A DNA stretch of 64,000 nucleotides, taken from Metallosphaera cuprina Ar-4 (lineage in GTDB: Archaea > Thermoproteota > Thermoprotei_A > Sulfolobales > Sulfolobaceae). The notes under the pieces were generated by a model. The model was not told the origin of the DNA and made no database searches. It worked only from the letters and a program-made list of their open reading frames with translations. Both the position numbers and the translations under genes were made by a program. The stretch covers positions 610,001-674,000 of the forward strand of contig NC_015435.1 of the NCBI RefSeq assembly GCF_000204925.1. The letters are read 5' to 3'. Shown here one piece after another: positions 36,457 through 44,411 of this stretch (the first letter of the stretch is position 1; each line of letters starts with the position of its first letter).

Positions 36457-37275
36457 TCAGGTTAATATACCCAACCACAATGAGCTAATAATAATAATTG
36501 TAGCTCCAATAATTTGAAACGTGGTTAAGGTTTGGTTGAGGAAAAAGTACGCTAGAATTGTGGTTGTAACAGGTTCTAAGGATGAGATTATCGTAGCTAC
36601 TGTCGAATCAAAGGTTTTTATTCCCTTATAAAACAGATAGTAAGGGATTATCGTCCCAAAGATTGCCATGTACACTCCACCTAAAGCCGATGGTAACAAA
36701 TGGACCTTATTAAGAAATAAAATTGACATCGACGTTGGAAGCATAGACCAGAGAGACTGTGACGATAGAACTTCCCAACCTGAGAATCCGTGCATCTGTA
36801 GGTACTTTGAGAAGGAGATCAAGATGGCGTAGGTAATCCCTGATAAGATTCCCCACACTAGTTCTAAGAGTGTGGGAGTTCCTAGGTAGTTCAGATAGAG
36901 CGCAACGATCACTAAGGCCGATCCAATAAACTTCACTAAGGTAATTTTCTCCTTAAATAAAAGATAAGAGAAAATTATTACAAACAGGGGAGATGTATAA
37001 AGAAGAAAAGAGGACAGAGGAGCACCGTCTAAAATTATAGTATAAGTATATATTTCATAGAAAATACCAGATATTAATCCCATGATTATTGATTTCCAAG
37101 AGAAGATCCTTCTGGTGAAGTAAGGTATGGTTATTATTGATGAAAAGACGGTTCTAAATAACACGATACCTAAAGAAGTTGCGCCTACTTTATAGGATTC
37201 CTGGACTATAACACCGATTGTTCCCCAAAGCACTGAAGCCCCGATTAGGTTGTAAAATCCTCTATCCCATTTCAT
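36457..37275 (-). CDS. EamA-family (DMT superfamily) transporter
   Basis: The 272-aa protein has ten membrane helices in two EamA repeats: LIGASVLWGTIGVIVQESYK at the start and SLEPVTTTILAYFFLNQTLT near residues 232-252. It is a probable metabolite exporter. It resembles the EamA gene at 21348-22154 in design but is clearly not a recent duplicate. Confidence 0.86.
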   Translation of the reverse strand: MKWDRGFYNLIGASVLWGTIGVIVQESYKVGATSLGIVLFRTVFSSIITIPYFTRRIFSWKSIIMGLISGIFYEIYTYTIILDGAPLSSFLLYTSPLFVIIFSYLLFKEKITLVKFIGSALVIVALYLNYLGTPTLLELVWGILSGITYAILISFSKYLQMHGFSGWEVLSSQSLWSMLPTSMSILFLNKVHLLPSALGGVYMAIFGTIIPYYLFYKGIKTFDSTVATIISSLEPVTTTILAYFFLNQTLTTFQIIGATIIIISSLWLGILT

Positions 37276-37420
37276 TCGAATTGATCTAGATGTTTAGCTT
37301 AAAAATTCTGATCAAGTTTTAGTATTAGTTATATCATGTTACGACGATTTTATTTTTATTATAAAAACAATTCTCCCTATCGTGTTACATCTTTCTACTA
37401 CGATCTCTTATAGGATAAAG

Positions 37421-38041
37421 CTAGATACGGATTAAAACGTAATTCACGATAACGTAGACCGCAAATAAAGGTATTACGACTAGGTCAGTTATGTTAACGA
37501 ACACCTCAAGAATCCACAAAGTAGCTAGAGAAAAAAGAAGTGAGGAAAGGAAGAACTTTAATTGAGGTAGCCTTATCCTAGAGATCTGACTTTTGAGAAG
37601 CGCTGTAAGGCTGAGGACCAGTATCGCTGAGATTGCAGTACCGGCTAGTGTAGATGTGTAACTTTGAGGAATTAGAGCAAGCACTACAAGAGCATCTTCA
37701 AAGGCCTCAGTGAGCGCTACCACAAACACCACTCCTATCCCCTCTTTCTCTTTATGAGAACCTGTCCTTTTCTTAAAATATCTCCTTGCACTCCTTAGTA
37801 ATCTGTACCCAAAGTAAGTCAATATGATTGCTCCAGCTATTAGAATATAATGTAAAGGGAAAATCGTTAGAAACTTACCAAGAACGAAAGTGGGTAAGAG
37901 AACCAATCCAACTCCTAGTGCGGCAATACTGTAAGGCAACCATGATCTATAAGCTCCGGCATATATTGCAGCGACCGCACCAGCCTCGGAGAGCTCAAGT
38001 GTGCCCATTGCTAGAGCAGCTAAGAATACGCCTAAATTCAT
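37421..38041 (-). CDS. Membrane protein with two acidic hairpin repeats (GDT1/TMEM165-like, tentative)
   Basis: The 206-aa protein has six membrane helices in two halves. Each half begins with an acidic motif inside a helix, TLELSEAGAVAAIYAG near residue 14 and LTEAFEDALVVLALI near 110, separated by a basic loop RRYFKKRTGSHKEK. This resembles the E-x-G-D-type duplicated helices of the GDT1/UPF0016 cation exchangers and other LysE-superfamily proteins, but the exact motif is absent. I infer a metal-ion or proton exchanger with low certainty. Confidence 0.6.
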   Translation of the reverse strand: MNLGVFLAALAMGTLELSEAGAVAAIYAGAYRSWLPYSIAALGVGLVLLPTFVLGKFLTIFPLHYILIAGAIILTYFGYRLLRSARRYFKKRTGSHKEKEGIGVVFVVALTEAFEDALVVLALIPQSYTSTLAGTAISAILVLSLTALLKSQISRIRLPQLKFFLSSLLFSLATLWILEVFVNITDLVVIPLFAVYVIVNYVLIRI

Positions 38042-38132
38042 CGTTCAATGAGATCATCAGACCATATTAAAAATCCTTTTATTTTATCGTTAATATCAGG
38101 TCTACTGGTCTGTTTCGGCACCGCTTCATATT

Positions 38133-38152
38133 AACTATATAGAACTATATAG
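38133..38152 (+). repeat. Tandem AACTATATAG repeats upstream of the phosphate symporter
   Basis: Two abutting copies of AACTATATAG (38133-38142 and 38143-38152) lie 60-80 bp before the symporter start. The same 10-mer recurs once directly after the gene (39671-39680). They could be a regulator site or a pair of alternative TATA boxes. Confidence 0.5.
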
Positions 38153-38200
38153 AGTACATAATATATATGGGTCATTAATATAAGTTCATGGTACGTACTC

Positions 38201-38214
38201 AAGTCAGATAGTTA
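38201..38214 (+). promoter_or_regulatory. Shared 14-bp element at the start of the phosphate symporter
   Basis: AAGTCAGATAGTTA ends with the A of the ATG start and is identical to the element 5 bp before the DUF47 gene (32278-32291). A TATA-like TTAATATAAG near 38176-38185 puts it at the transcription start. Confidence 0.45.
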
Positions 38215-39671
38215 TGGAGCCATTTAAACCGATTGACAGTATGAAACTAAGTTTCAATCACATAAAGGTGTGGTACACTGCAGGGATGGGATTTTTTACA
38301 GACGCTTACGATCTTTTCATCATAGGCGCTATTTTGGATATATTTAGTGCAAACCACTTACCTGGATTTGAGCTAACTCCTCTTTATACCGGGCTTCTAG
38401 CTTCGTCTGCGATATTTACAGCGATTTTCGGCCAGTTGATCTTTGGTACTCTTGGAGATTTGATAGGAAGGAAAACTGTTTATGGAGTAGAGGCGTCACT
38501 ACTTACCGCTGGTGCTGCACTTTCCGCTATTTCTCCAAATATAATTTGGTTGATCATTTTCAGATCAATAATGGGAATTGGTATAGGGGGTGACTATCCA
38601 ATATCTGCAACTATAATGAGTGAGTACGCTAATGTGAAAGACAGAGGGAAACTAGTGGCTCTAGTCTTTGCGAACCAAGGGATAGGAAGTGTCGTAGCTG
38701 TAGCCGTGGGAGCCATATCTGCTTTTACGCTTCCTCCCGATCTAGCTTGGAGGGTGATGGCTTTCATTGGAGCGATACCAGCTGCAACTGTGATATATTT
38801 AAGAAGGAAGGTACCTGAGACACCTAGATATTCGGCTCTAAAGGGAGATAAGCAAGGTATTCAAAAATCTCTTGAGTTTGTATCTAAGAGCTCGGAGAAC
38901 GGTTTTAAGGATAAGAATGAAAGCGGAGTGGAAGTCGTCAAAGATAACGTAAACAACGTAGCTAACGTGAAAATAGTAAGGCCTAGAATTACGGAATTCT
39001 TATCAAAGTACTGGTTATTACTTTTAGGGACTGCAGGAACTTGGTTCCTACTAGACATCGCTTTCTATGGAACTGGAATCTATTCTGGTCCTATAGTGAC
39101 TTCGATACTAGGAAAGCCCTCATCTGTAGGTCTTGAGATCGTGGAAGCCGGGATACCTTTTATGGTAGGGTTCTTTGGATACTTCACGGCTGTTGCTCTA
39201 ATGGATAGGTTAGGGAGGAAACCAATCCAGACTTTAGGCTTCGTGATGATGGCTTTACTCTACAGCGTTATCTCCTTAGTTTTAGTAACGGCTGGGGCTA
39301 AAGTTACAGGCTTCCTAATTCCTGCAACTTCTGCTTTTGCACTCTATGCCCTATCATACTTCTTTATCGACTTTGGTCCTAACACGACTACGTTTGTGAT
39401 TCCATCTGAAGTGTATCCAACAGGCTATAGAACTACTGGCCATGGCATTTCTGCAGCAGCAGGAAAGACGGGTGCAGCAATATCAACGTTTTACTTTGGT
39501 TCACTGTTGAGTTCAATAGGGATAAAAGGGATTCTTGAGTTGTTAGCTGTGCTGAGCGTTATTGGAGCGGCGTTAACGATAATAGCAATCAAAGAACCAA
39601 AACACAGGAGTTTAGAGGAGGTCTCTCAGGACACTGTAATTGTTGAGTCACAGGCTCAGAACTCAAAATAA
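38214..39671 (+). CDS. MFS transporter, phosphate:H+ symporter (PHS) family
   Basis: The 485-aa protein has twelve helices with a long hydrophilic loop (about residues 205-260) between the halves. PHS-type features include GMGFFTDAYDLFIIGAILD near residue 25, GTLGDLIGRKTVYG near 80, GIGGDYPISATIMSEYA near 123 and the C-terminal FVIPSEVYPTGYRTTGHG near 395. These match fungal Pho84 and archaeal phosphate or organic-acid symporters. Phosphate is the most likely substrate given the shared upstream element and PiT/DUF47 neighbours. Confidence 0.85.
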   Translation: MEPFKPIDSMKLSFNHIKVWYTAGMGFFTDAYDLFIIGAILDIFSANHLPGFELTPLYTGLLASSAIFTAIFGQLIFGTLGDLIGRKTVYGVEASLLTAGAALSAISPNIIWLIIFRSIMGIGIGGDYPISATIMSEYANVKDRGKLVALVFANQGIGSVVAVAVGAISAFTLPPDLAWRVMAFIGAIPAATVIYLRRKVPETPRYSALKGDKQGIQKSLEFVSKSSENGFKDKNESGVEVVKDNVNNVANVKIVRPRITEFLSKYWLLLLGTAGTWFLLDIAFYGTGIYSGPIVTSILGKPSSVGLEIVEAGIPFMVGFFGYFTAVALMDRLGRKPIQTLGFVMMALLYSVISLVLVTAGAKVTGFLIPATSAFALYALSYFFIDFGPNTTTFVIPSEVYPTGYRTTGHGISAAAGKTGAAISTFYFGSLLSSIGIKGILELLAVLSVIGAALTIIAIKEPKHRSLEEVSQDTVIVESQAQNSK

Positions 39672-39692
39672 ACTATATAGTCAATATAGTTT
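39670..39692. repeat. Palindrome after the phosphate symporter
   Basis: AAACTATAT (39670-39678) and ATATAGTTT (39684-39692) form a perfect 9-bp inverted repeat around AGTCA, beginning in the symporter stop codon. It lies 44 bp before the HAD gene, so it could be an operator for that gene or a transcript end. Confidence 0.5.
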
Positions 39693-39735
39693 AAGATGCA
39701 ACATTTTTATAACTACATAAAAATCCTATTATTTC

Positions 39736-40404
39736 ATGAAAATAAGGTCTGTTCTATTGGATGTAGGAGAGACTTTGGTAGGTTTTAGACCTTTATCATT
39801 TGAAAAGATGATGGCTAGACTTAGATCGGCAGGCTATTTCGTATCTGCCAAGAAAACGTTTAGAGCGATATCTAAGGTTATGGCAAAGCACAATTTTCCA
39901 AATAAGGTTGGACTTAACCCCGTCGACGTAAGAGACCTCTTGTATGAGCTCGGAATATATCCTAGCAAGGAATTGAAGGACAAGTTAGCTGGAGATTACG
40001 TTCCGAGCCAAGACTATTTCCTATATGAAGACGCAAAGGAGTTTTTAGAATATTTATATTCAAAAAATATAGATATTGTGCTGGTAACTAATGCGACAAG
40101 GAGGATGCATGACATAATAGATGAGCTAGAGATAAGGAAATACGTCAAAGGAGTTATCGCTTCATGCGATGTTGGTTTAGTGAAACCCAATCCTAGGATG
40201 TTCGCTTACGCTCTAAAGTACTCTTCCCCTCCAGCGATACATATAGGAGATATCTATGAGCTGGACTATTTAGGTGCGAAAAGGGCAGGCTTTGAAGCGC
40301 TTCTTTTGGATAGATTCGGGTTTTATGACGATCTAAACGTTGATAAAGTTTACAACCTGAAGGAAGCTATGACTTACCTAGAGAGAAAAAGCATGATAGT
40401 TTAA
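39736..40404 (+). CDS. HAD-superfamily hydrolase
   Basis: The 222-aa protein has the four HAD motifs: DVGETL (residues 9-14; the usual second aspartate is glycine-glutamate as in many HAD phosphatases), the threonine motif VLVTNATRR near 117, the lysine in LVKPNPRMF near 153, and IHIGDIYELDYLGAKRAG near 173. The helical cap lies between the first two. A small-molecule phosphatase or dehalogenase-like enzyme; substrate unknown. Confidence 0.88.
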   Translation: MKIRSVLLDVGETLVGFRPLSFEKMMARLRSAGYFVSAKKTFRAISKVMAKHNFPNKVGLNPVDVRDLLYELGIYPSKELKDKLAGDYVPSQDYFLYEDAKEFLEYLYSKNIDIVLVTNATRRMHDIIDELEIRKYVKGVIASCDVGLVKPNPRMFAYALKYSSPPAIHIGDIYELDYLGAKRAGFEALLLDRFGFYDDLNVDKVYNLKEAMTYLERKSMIV

Positions 40405-40427
40405 AATTATGATTGCTATTTTATTGT

Positions 40428-40640
40428 ATGGAACTAAATTTAGTAGGTCTATGCTGTTCGACACCCCAACTCACTGTCTATAAAGCCCTGAAGAGGGTTA
40501 GACCTGGATCTGAGATTAGAATAATAACTGATGACAGGATAGTACTGGAGAGGGACTTAATTCCTCTGATTGAGTCCTTCAAAGTCACCTATACTATAAG
40601 GGAGGAAAATGGAAATTTCATTATAGACTGTACAAAATAA
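40428..40640 (+). CDS. TusA-like protein with CCSTP motif
   Basis: The 70-aa protein (ATG at 40428; an upstream TTG adds five residues) has TusA length and topology: a strand MELNLVGL, then C9-C10-S-T-P at the place of the CPxP motif, a helix QLTVYKALKRV and the strand EIRIITDDRIV. The catalytic cysteine position is kept but the following proline is replaced by cysteine. It could carry sulfur to a partner other than the sHdr complex. It ends exactly where the convergent flavoprotein gene ends. Confidence 0.72.
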   Translation: MELNLVGLCCSTPQLTVYKALKRVRPGSEIRIITDDRIVLERDLIPLIESFKVTYTIREENGNFIIDCTK

Positions 40641-41624
40641 CTAGATAGACTCTACCATTCTGATCGCTCTGTATATCCCTACTCTTTTGGCCAGTTCAGC
40701 CATAGGTCCTCTTACGAACTTCCCCATCATGTCTCCAAAGTACTCGGAGCCAATCCTAAGGACTATCGCTACCTGTTTGTAAGTGAACTTCACATCTCTC
40801 CCAATCGCATTTTGGACCGCGATTGCCCCAGACTGAACTGCCACTTGAGCGGACATAGGTACGAAACCTTTGGTCGTCATAGAATCGCCGGCTCCATAAA
40901 CATCGTCTTTATCTATAGACTTCAAGTATTCGTCAACTAACATCCTTCCGTTTCTGTTAGATAGTCCCAGGTCATTAATAATTGAAGGTCCTCTAAACCC
41001 TGCTGCCAAGATCATCAAGTCTACCTTTATTTCGTCTTTGTTAGTTTTCAAAACCTCTCCGCTGATCTCATCTACTTTAGTTCCCAGAAATACGTTAACG
41101 CCTAGCTCTGTAAGCCTCTGTATGGCGAAGTTAGACGAATCCTTACTCATAAACGATAGCAGTCTATCCTGTTGTTCTATTAAGTAAACGTTCTTCCCCA
41201 TTTCTCTAAGGGAACCGGCAAGTTCCACACCAAGAGTCCCCCCTCCTAGTATTGCGACGTTCTTGACTCGAGGTAGCTTAGATCTAATCTCAAGCGCATC
41301 GTTAAGATTTTCCAATTTCTGTATTGTTCCTTTAACTCTCCCTGTATCCTGTTCATATCCTAATGAAATTATTAGTTTATCGTATTTTATGTTACCTTTA
41401 GACGTTTTAACTATCTTATCCTTGAAATCTACCGTAACTACCTTTGCTTGAACAACCGCTTTTGGGTAAGGTATTGTGGCCAGTGAAGGGTCACCGGTTT
41501 CTATTACATCAGTTAGTCTATGAGTCAGAAGGAAATACTCTTTAGAGTCAACGACTATTGCGTCACGATAAGTGTTTAGTGCAGATAAACCGGCAAATCC
41601 TCCTCCAAGCACCACTACTCTCAT
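40641..41624 (-). CDS. NDH-2-like FAD pyridine-nucleotide oxidoreductase
   Basis: The 327-aa protein has the FAD site VVVLGGGFAGLSA at the N-terminus, an NAD(P) site VAILGGGTLGVELAGSL near residues 123-139, and the second FAD motif DVYGAGDSM near 245. It has no cysteine, which rules out a sulfide:quinone reductase mechanism. The C-terminal part FGDMMGKFVRGPMAELAKR may be an amphipathic membrane contact as in type II NADH dehydrogenases, though the protein is shorter than most. Likely electron donor NADH and acceptor quinone (inference). It is divergent from the radical SAM operon. Confidence 0.82.
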   Translation of the reverse strand: MRVVVLGGGFAGLSALNTYRDAIVVDSKEYFLLTHRLTDVIETGDPSLATIPYPKAVVQAKVVTVDFKDKIVKTSKGNIKYDKLIISLGYEQDTGRVKGTIQKLENLNDALEIRSKLPRVKNVAILGGGTLGVELAGSLREMGKNVYLIEQQDRLLSFMSKDSSNFAIQRLTELGVNVFLGTKVDEISGEVLKTNKDEIKVDLMILAAGFRGPSIINDLGLSNRNGRMLVDEYLKSIDKDDVYGAGDSMTTKGFVPMSAQVAVQSGAIAVQNAIGRDVKFTYKQVAIVLRIGSEYFGDMMGKFVRGPMAELAKRVGIYRAIRMVESI

Positions 41625-41683
41625 GTAATATCGAGTATATATTATGTCTCGCGAACTTTAAATTAAACCTCATAACTCACTAT

Positions 41684-41723
41684 TATAGTTTAAACGTATT
41701 AGACAAAGCAGTTCTAAACTATA
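41684..41723. repeat. 9-bp inverted repeat in the flavoprotein / radical SAM divergent region
   Basis: TATAGTTTA (41684-41692) and TAAACTATA (41715-41723) are reverse complements with a 22-bp spacer. They may be back-to-back TATA elements of the divergent promoters or a regulator site related to the AAACTATAT palindrome at 39670. Confidence 0.4.
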
Positions 41724-41814
41724 CATTTAATATCAAGATTTAAGCTAAAACCATTTAATTTAGCGTATTCATCAAACGACTTGAAGTTTATTACTCACCT
41801 GTCCTAATGGTGTT

Positions 41815-42615
41815 GTGGAGGTTCTTCTTTCGGCAGGAACATACTATGGAATTAAAAAGGGGATGATGTACAGCCAAACCGCTTACGGCCTAATGACAGG
41901 CGGATGTATTAACAAATGTGCTTTCTGTTCTCAGTCGCTCTCCAATCCTGCGGATAAGACTTACCTCTCTAGAGTTAAATGGTTTCCAGTAGACTTAGAA
42001 ATAGTTAAAGAGAAACTCTCTATTTTCAAAAGATTTTGTCTTCAGACAGTGGTAAAGCCTGGCTTTGAAGAGGAGTTGGTAAAGATAGCAGGTGAAATTC
42101 AAATTAGGAAATCGATTACTACAGTACCAATATCCTCAGATTATCTTAGAACGTTAAAGGAAAGAGGAGTTGATTACTTGGGTACAGGGATGGACACTAC
42201 TGAGAGTAACTGGGAGAGAGTAAGCAAACCTGGCAAATTTAGTGATTATATTGATTTTATTAAGAGGGCAGTGTCCATATTTGGAAAAAGGAGGGTGTTT
42301 GTCCATCTGATCTATGGTCTCGGCGAAAGGGAGGACGAGTTCGTATCCTTAATGGAATATCTTTATTCTATCGGTGCAGAGGTGGCCTTATTTGCGTTCA
42401 CTCCAATTAAGGGTACACCAATGGGTTCAATGAAACCTCCTAAGCTTGAAGACTATAGGAGAATTCAAAAGATAAGGTTTAAGCTATCACATGGTTTTGA
42501 AAGCGATGAGAAGTCAGTTCTCACCTCTGGGTGTCCTTCATGTGATAGGCCTTTTTATAATGAGGACCCCAGGGGAGAGTTATACAACGTTCCTTTCACG
42601 GTGAGGGAAAAATGA
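41815..42615 (+). CDS. Radical SAM protein, one component of a LipS1/LipS2-type lipoyl synthase
   Basis: The 266-aa protein has the radical SAM motif C31-x3-C35-x2-C38 (GGCINKCAFC) and a C-terminal cysteine pair in SGCPSCDRPFYNEDP that may bind an auxiliary iron-sulfur cluster. Biotin-synthase-like features (SQSLSNPADKTYLSRVKW) are visible. The gene opens a tight operon with a second radical SAM gene, lplA and lplB. In Thermococcus and many sulfur oxidisers such a pair replaces LipA and inserts the two sulfur atoms into octanoyl groups. I cannot tell from memory whether this is LipS1 or LipS2. The start is GTG at 41815 behind GGTG. Confidence 0.8.
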   Translation: MEVLLSAGTYYGIKKGMMYSQTAYGLMTGGCINKCAFCSQSLSNPADKTYLSRVKWFPVDLEIVKEKLSIFKRFCLQTVVKPGFEEELVKIAGEIQIRKSITTVPISSDYLRTLKERGVDYLGTGMDTTESNWERVSKPGKFSDYIDFIKRAVSIFGKRRVFVHLIYGLGEREDEFVSLMEYLYSIGAEVALFAFTPIKGTPMGSMKPPKLEDYRRIQKIRFKLSHGFESDEKSVLTSGCPSCDRPFYNEDPRGELYNVPFTVREK

Positions 42616-43451
42616 TTGGTGGTTTCACGCCAAAATTTAAGTTCACTACAATAAGTCTGACGGGAAACTCGTGCTCATTGAACTGCTTCTACTGTGGTAC
42701 GAAGTACATCTCGAGTATGGAGGGAGCGACTACTCCAGAGCACTTTGAAAAGAGTTTGAGGCGACTATTTTCCCAAGGTGTGAAAGGTTTCCTAGTGAGT
42801 GGAGGCTTTGACGAACACGGCAAGTTAAGGATAGAGCCTTTTCTTTCCACCATGAAGAAGTTAAAGAAGGAATTAGATATCATAATCAACGTTCATCCAG
42901 GGTTGCAGAGTAGAGAAACGATTGAGAGCATGAAGGACGTGGTAGATATAGTGGACTTTGAATTTGCATATTCTCCAGGGGCTTACTCCGCAAAAGGGAT
43001 TAGGGAAGATAGAGAACGTTATTTGGAGACGTTAGAGGACTTCATTAATTACGGTCCTGAATACATCGTTCCGCATATAATGCTTGGTATCCCTAGGGAT
43101 AACGAGGAGGACATCAAGGACGAAATTGATCTCATTTCCCAGTTGAAACCCTACCTCCTTAATTTCTTAGTGTTGATCCCTACCTCTGGAACACCTTCTA
43201 AGGCGGTTAGGATCGACTTGAAAGGTCTTATTCCACTTATCCAATACGGTTCGCTACAAATGAAAGGTAAAGTCAGTCTAGGATGTATGAGACCTTACTC
43301 TATAAAAGAAAGCCTAGATAGGATAGTAATAGAAAGAGGTCTAGTTGAGAGGATAGCAAACCCCCATCATAAGGTCATAAAGGAATTCAAACTTCCTGTT
43401 TATGACGCTTGTTGCAGTCTACCAGAGAAGTATCTGGAGGAGTTTAGATGA
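42612..43451 (+). CDS. Radical SAM protein, second component of a LipS1/LipS2-type lipoyl synthase
   Basis: The 279-aa protein has C21-x3-C25-x2-C28 (NSCSLNCFYCGTKY) and a GFLVSGGFDEHGK motif near residues 58-70 for SAM binding. Extra cysteines near the C-terminus (LGCMRPYS and DACCSLPEKY) are candidates for an auxiliary cluster. It is coupled to the preceding and following genes by ATGA overlaps on both sides. Operon context with LplA/LplB is the main ground for a lipoyl-synthase role; other thiolating radical SAM reactions cannot be excluded. Confidence 0.8.
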   Translation: MIGGFTPKFKFTTISLTGNSCSLNCFYCGTKYISSMEGATTPEHFEKSLRRLFSQGVKGFLVSGGFDEHGKLRIEPFLSTMKKLKKELDIIINVHPGLQSRETIESMKDVVDIVDFEFAYSPGAYSAKGIREDRERYLETLEDFINYGPEYIVPHIMLGIPRDNEEDIKDEIDLISQLKPYLLNFLVLIPTSGTPSKAVRIDLKGLIPLIQYGSLQMKGKVSLGCMRPYSIKESLDRIVIERGLVERIANPHHKVIKEFKLPVYDACCSLPEKYLEEFR

Positions 43452-44170
43452 GGCTCCTCGTAGAGACTGGAAATTCTGGGGAGAGACAGATGGCACTTGA
43501 CGAAACAATGCTACTGTTACTCAGCCACGGACTAGTAGATGAAACGGTCAGGTTATGGAACTTCTCCCCAACAACGTTAACAATAGGTAGGTTTTTATCA
43601 GTTCGTGACTGGGTGAACCTGGAAGTATTACAAGAGAAGCGGGTTCCCCTAATACGGAGGTTCACGGGAGGTGGTCCAGCGCTTCACGACGAGTCAGGAG
43701 AGATAACGTGGAGCGTAGCCTTAAAGGATATGGAAATGATGAGCGCATATGAAAGGATCGCAAAGGCCTTAGTCATAGCGCTGGAAAAATTAGGTTTGGA
43801 AGGCAAGTTTGTACCAATAAACGACGTTGTAGTTAATGGAAAGAAGGTGGTAGGTATGGCTGGAGCTAAGAAGGGTAAAGCCGTTTTAGTCCACGGGACC
43901 TTTATGTTCAATACTGATCTCTCACTCATGTCTTTAATTAAGGTACCTAAGCCGAAGGAGGAAATTAGAGGGTCTCCAACATCAAGGGTTTCAAATCTCT
44001 CTACATTACTGGGAAGGGAGGTATCCAGAGACGAGGCTTTAGAAGCTCTTCTAATGGGTTTCTCCTCTGTATTTCAATTGAGAGAGGACGATCTAACGCC
44101 TCTAGAATTGGAGATTTCAAATCAATTAATTTATAAATATTCAAATAATATATGGACTTTCGTGAGATGA
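43448..44170 (+). CDS. lplA: Lipoate-protein ligase, catalytic domain
   Basis: The 240-aa protein has the lipoate-ligase signature IRRFTGGGPALHDESGE (residues 69-85), IGRFLSVRDWVN near 47, NDVVVNGKKVVGMAGAKK with the catalytic lysine K132/K133, and HGTFMFNTDLS near 149. The C-terminal accessory domain is not fused but encoded by the next gene, as in Thermoplasma and other archaea. It activates lipoate or octanoate as an adenylate and transfers it to a lysine of a carrier protein. An ATGA overlap couples it to the radical SAM gene. In sulfur oxidisers this ligase type serves the LbpA protein of the sHdr system. Confidence 0.88.
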   Translation: MRLLVETGNSGERQMALDETMLLLLSHGLVDETVRLWNFSPTTLTIGRFLSVRDWVNLEVLQEKRVPLIRRFTGGGPALHDESGEITWSVALKDMEMMSAYERIAKALVIALEKLGLEGKFVPINDVVVNGKKVVGMAGAKKGKAVLVHGTFMFNTDLSLMSLIKVPKPKEEIRGSPTSRVSNLSTLLGREVSRDEALEALLMGFSSVFQLREDDLTPLELEISNQLIYKYSNNIWTFVR

Positions 44171-44171
44171 T

Positions 44172-44411
44172 ATGATCTGTGAGAAGATCTTTCGATCCAA
44201 AGCGGGTAAAACCATAATCCTTAGAGTATTCCAGGATGTGGGAATTCGTGTTGAGGTTACGGGAGATTTCTTTGGTGACGAGGAGGACTTAGCAAAATTA
44301 GAGAGAGACTTAGAGAGACTTAGTTTAAGTGACGTATCTATTCTAGGTGTGGATAGTGTAGAGCTCCTTGAGAAGGTAAAGGAATGCGTCAATCGTAAGC
44401 AGTCTGTCTGA
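44172..44411 (+). CDS. lplB: Lipoate-protein ligase accessory subunit LplB
   Basis: The 79-aa protein matches the size of the separate C-terminal ligase domain. It contains IRVEVTGDFFGDEEDL (about residues 24-39), the family's hallmark strand-turn segment, followed by two helices (LAKLERDLERLS and VELLEKVKECV). It begins 1 bp after the lplA stop and is needed for ligase activity in archaeal two-subunit enzymes. Its last 23 bp overlap the convergent EVE-domain gene. Confidence 0.8.
   Translation: MICEKIFRSKAGKTIILRVFQDVGIRVEVTGDFFGDEEDLAKLERDLERLSLSDVSILGVDSVELLEKVKECVNRKQSV

Noticed and set aside
21348-37275. The two EamA transporters as a recent duplication
   Set aside because: They share only family-level motifs and differ through most of their length.
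40641-41624. Sulfide:quinone oxidoreductase
   Set aside because: The protein has no cysteine at all, so the disulfide chemistry of that enzyme is impossible; an NDH-2-like role fits better.
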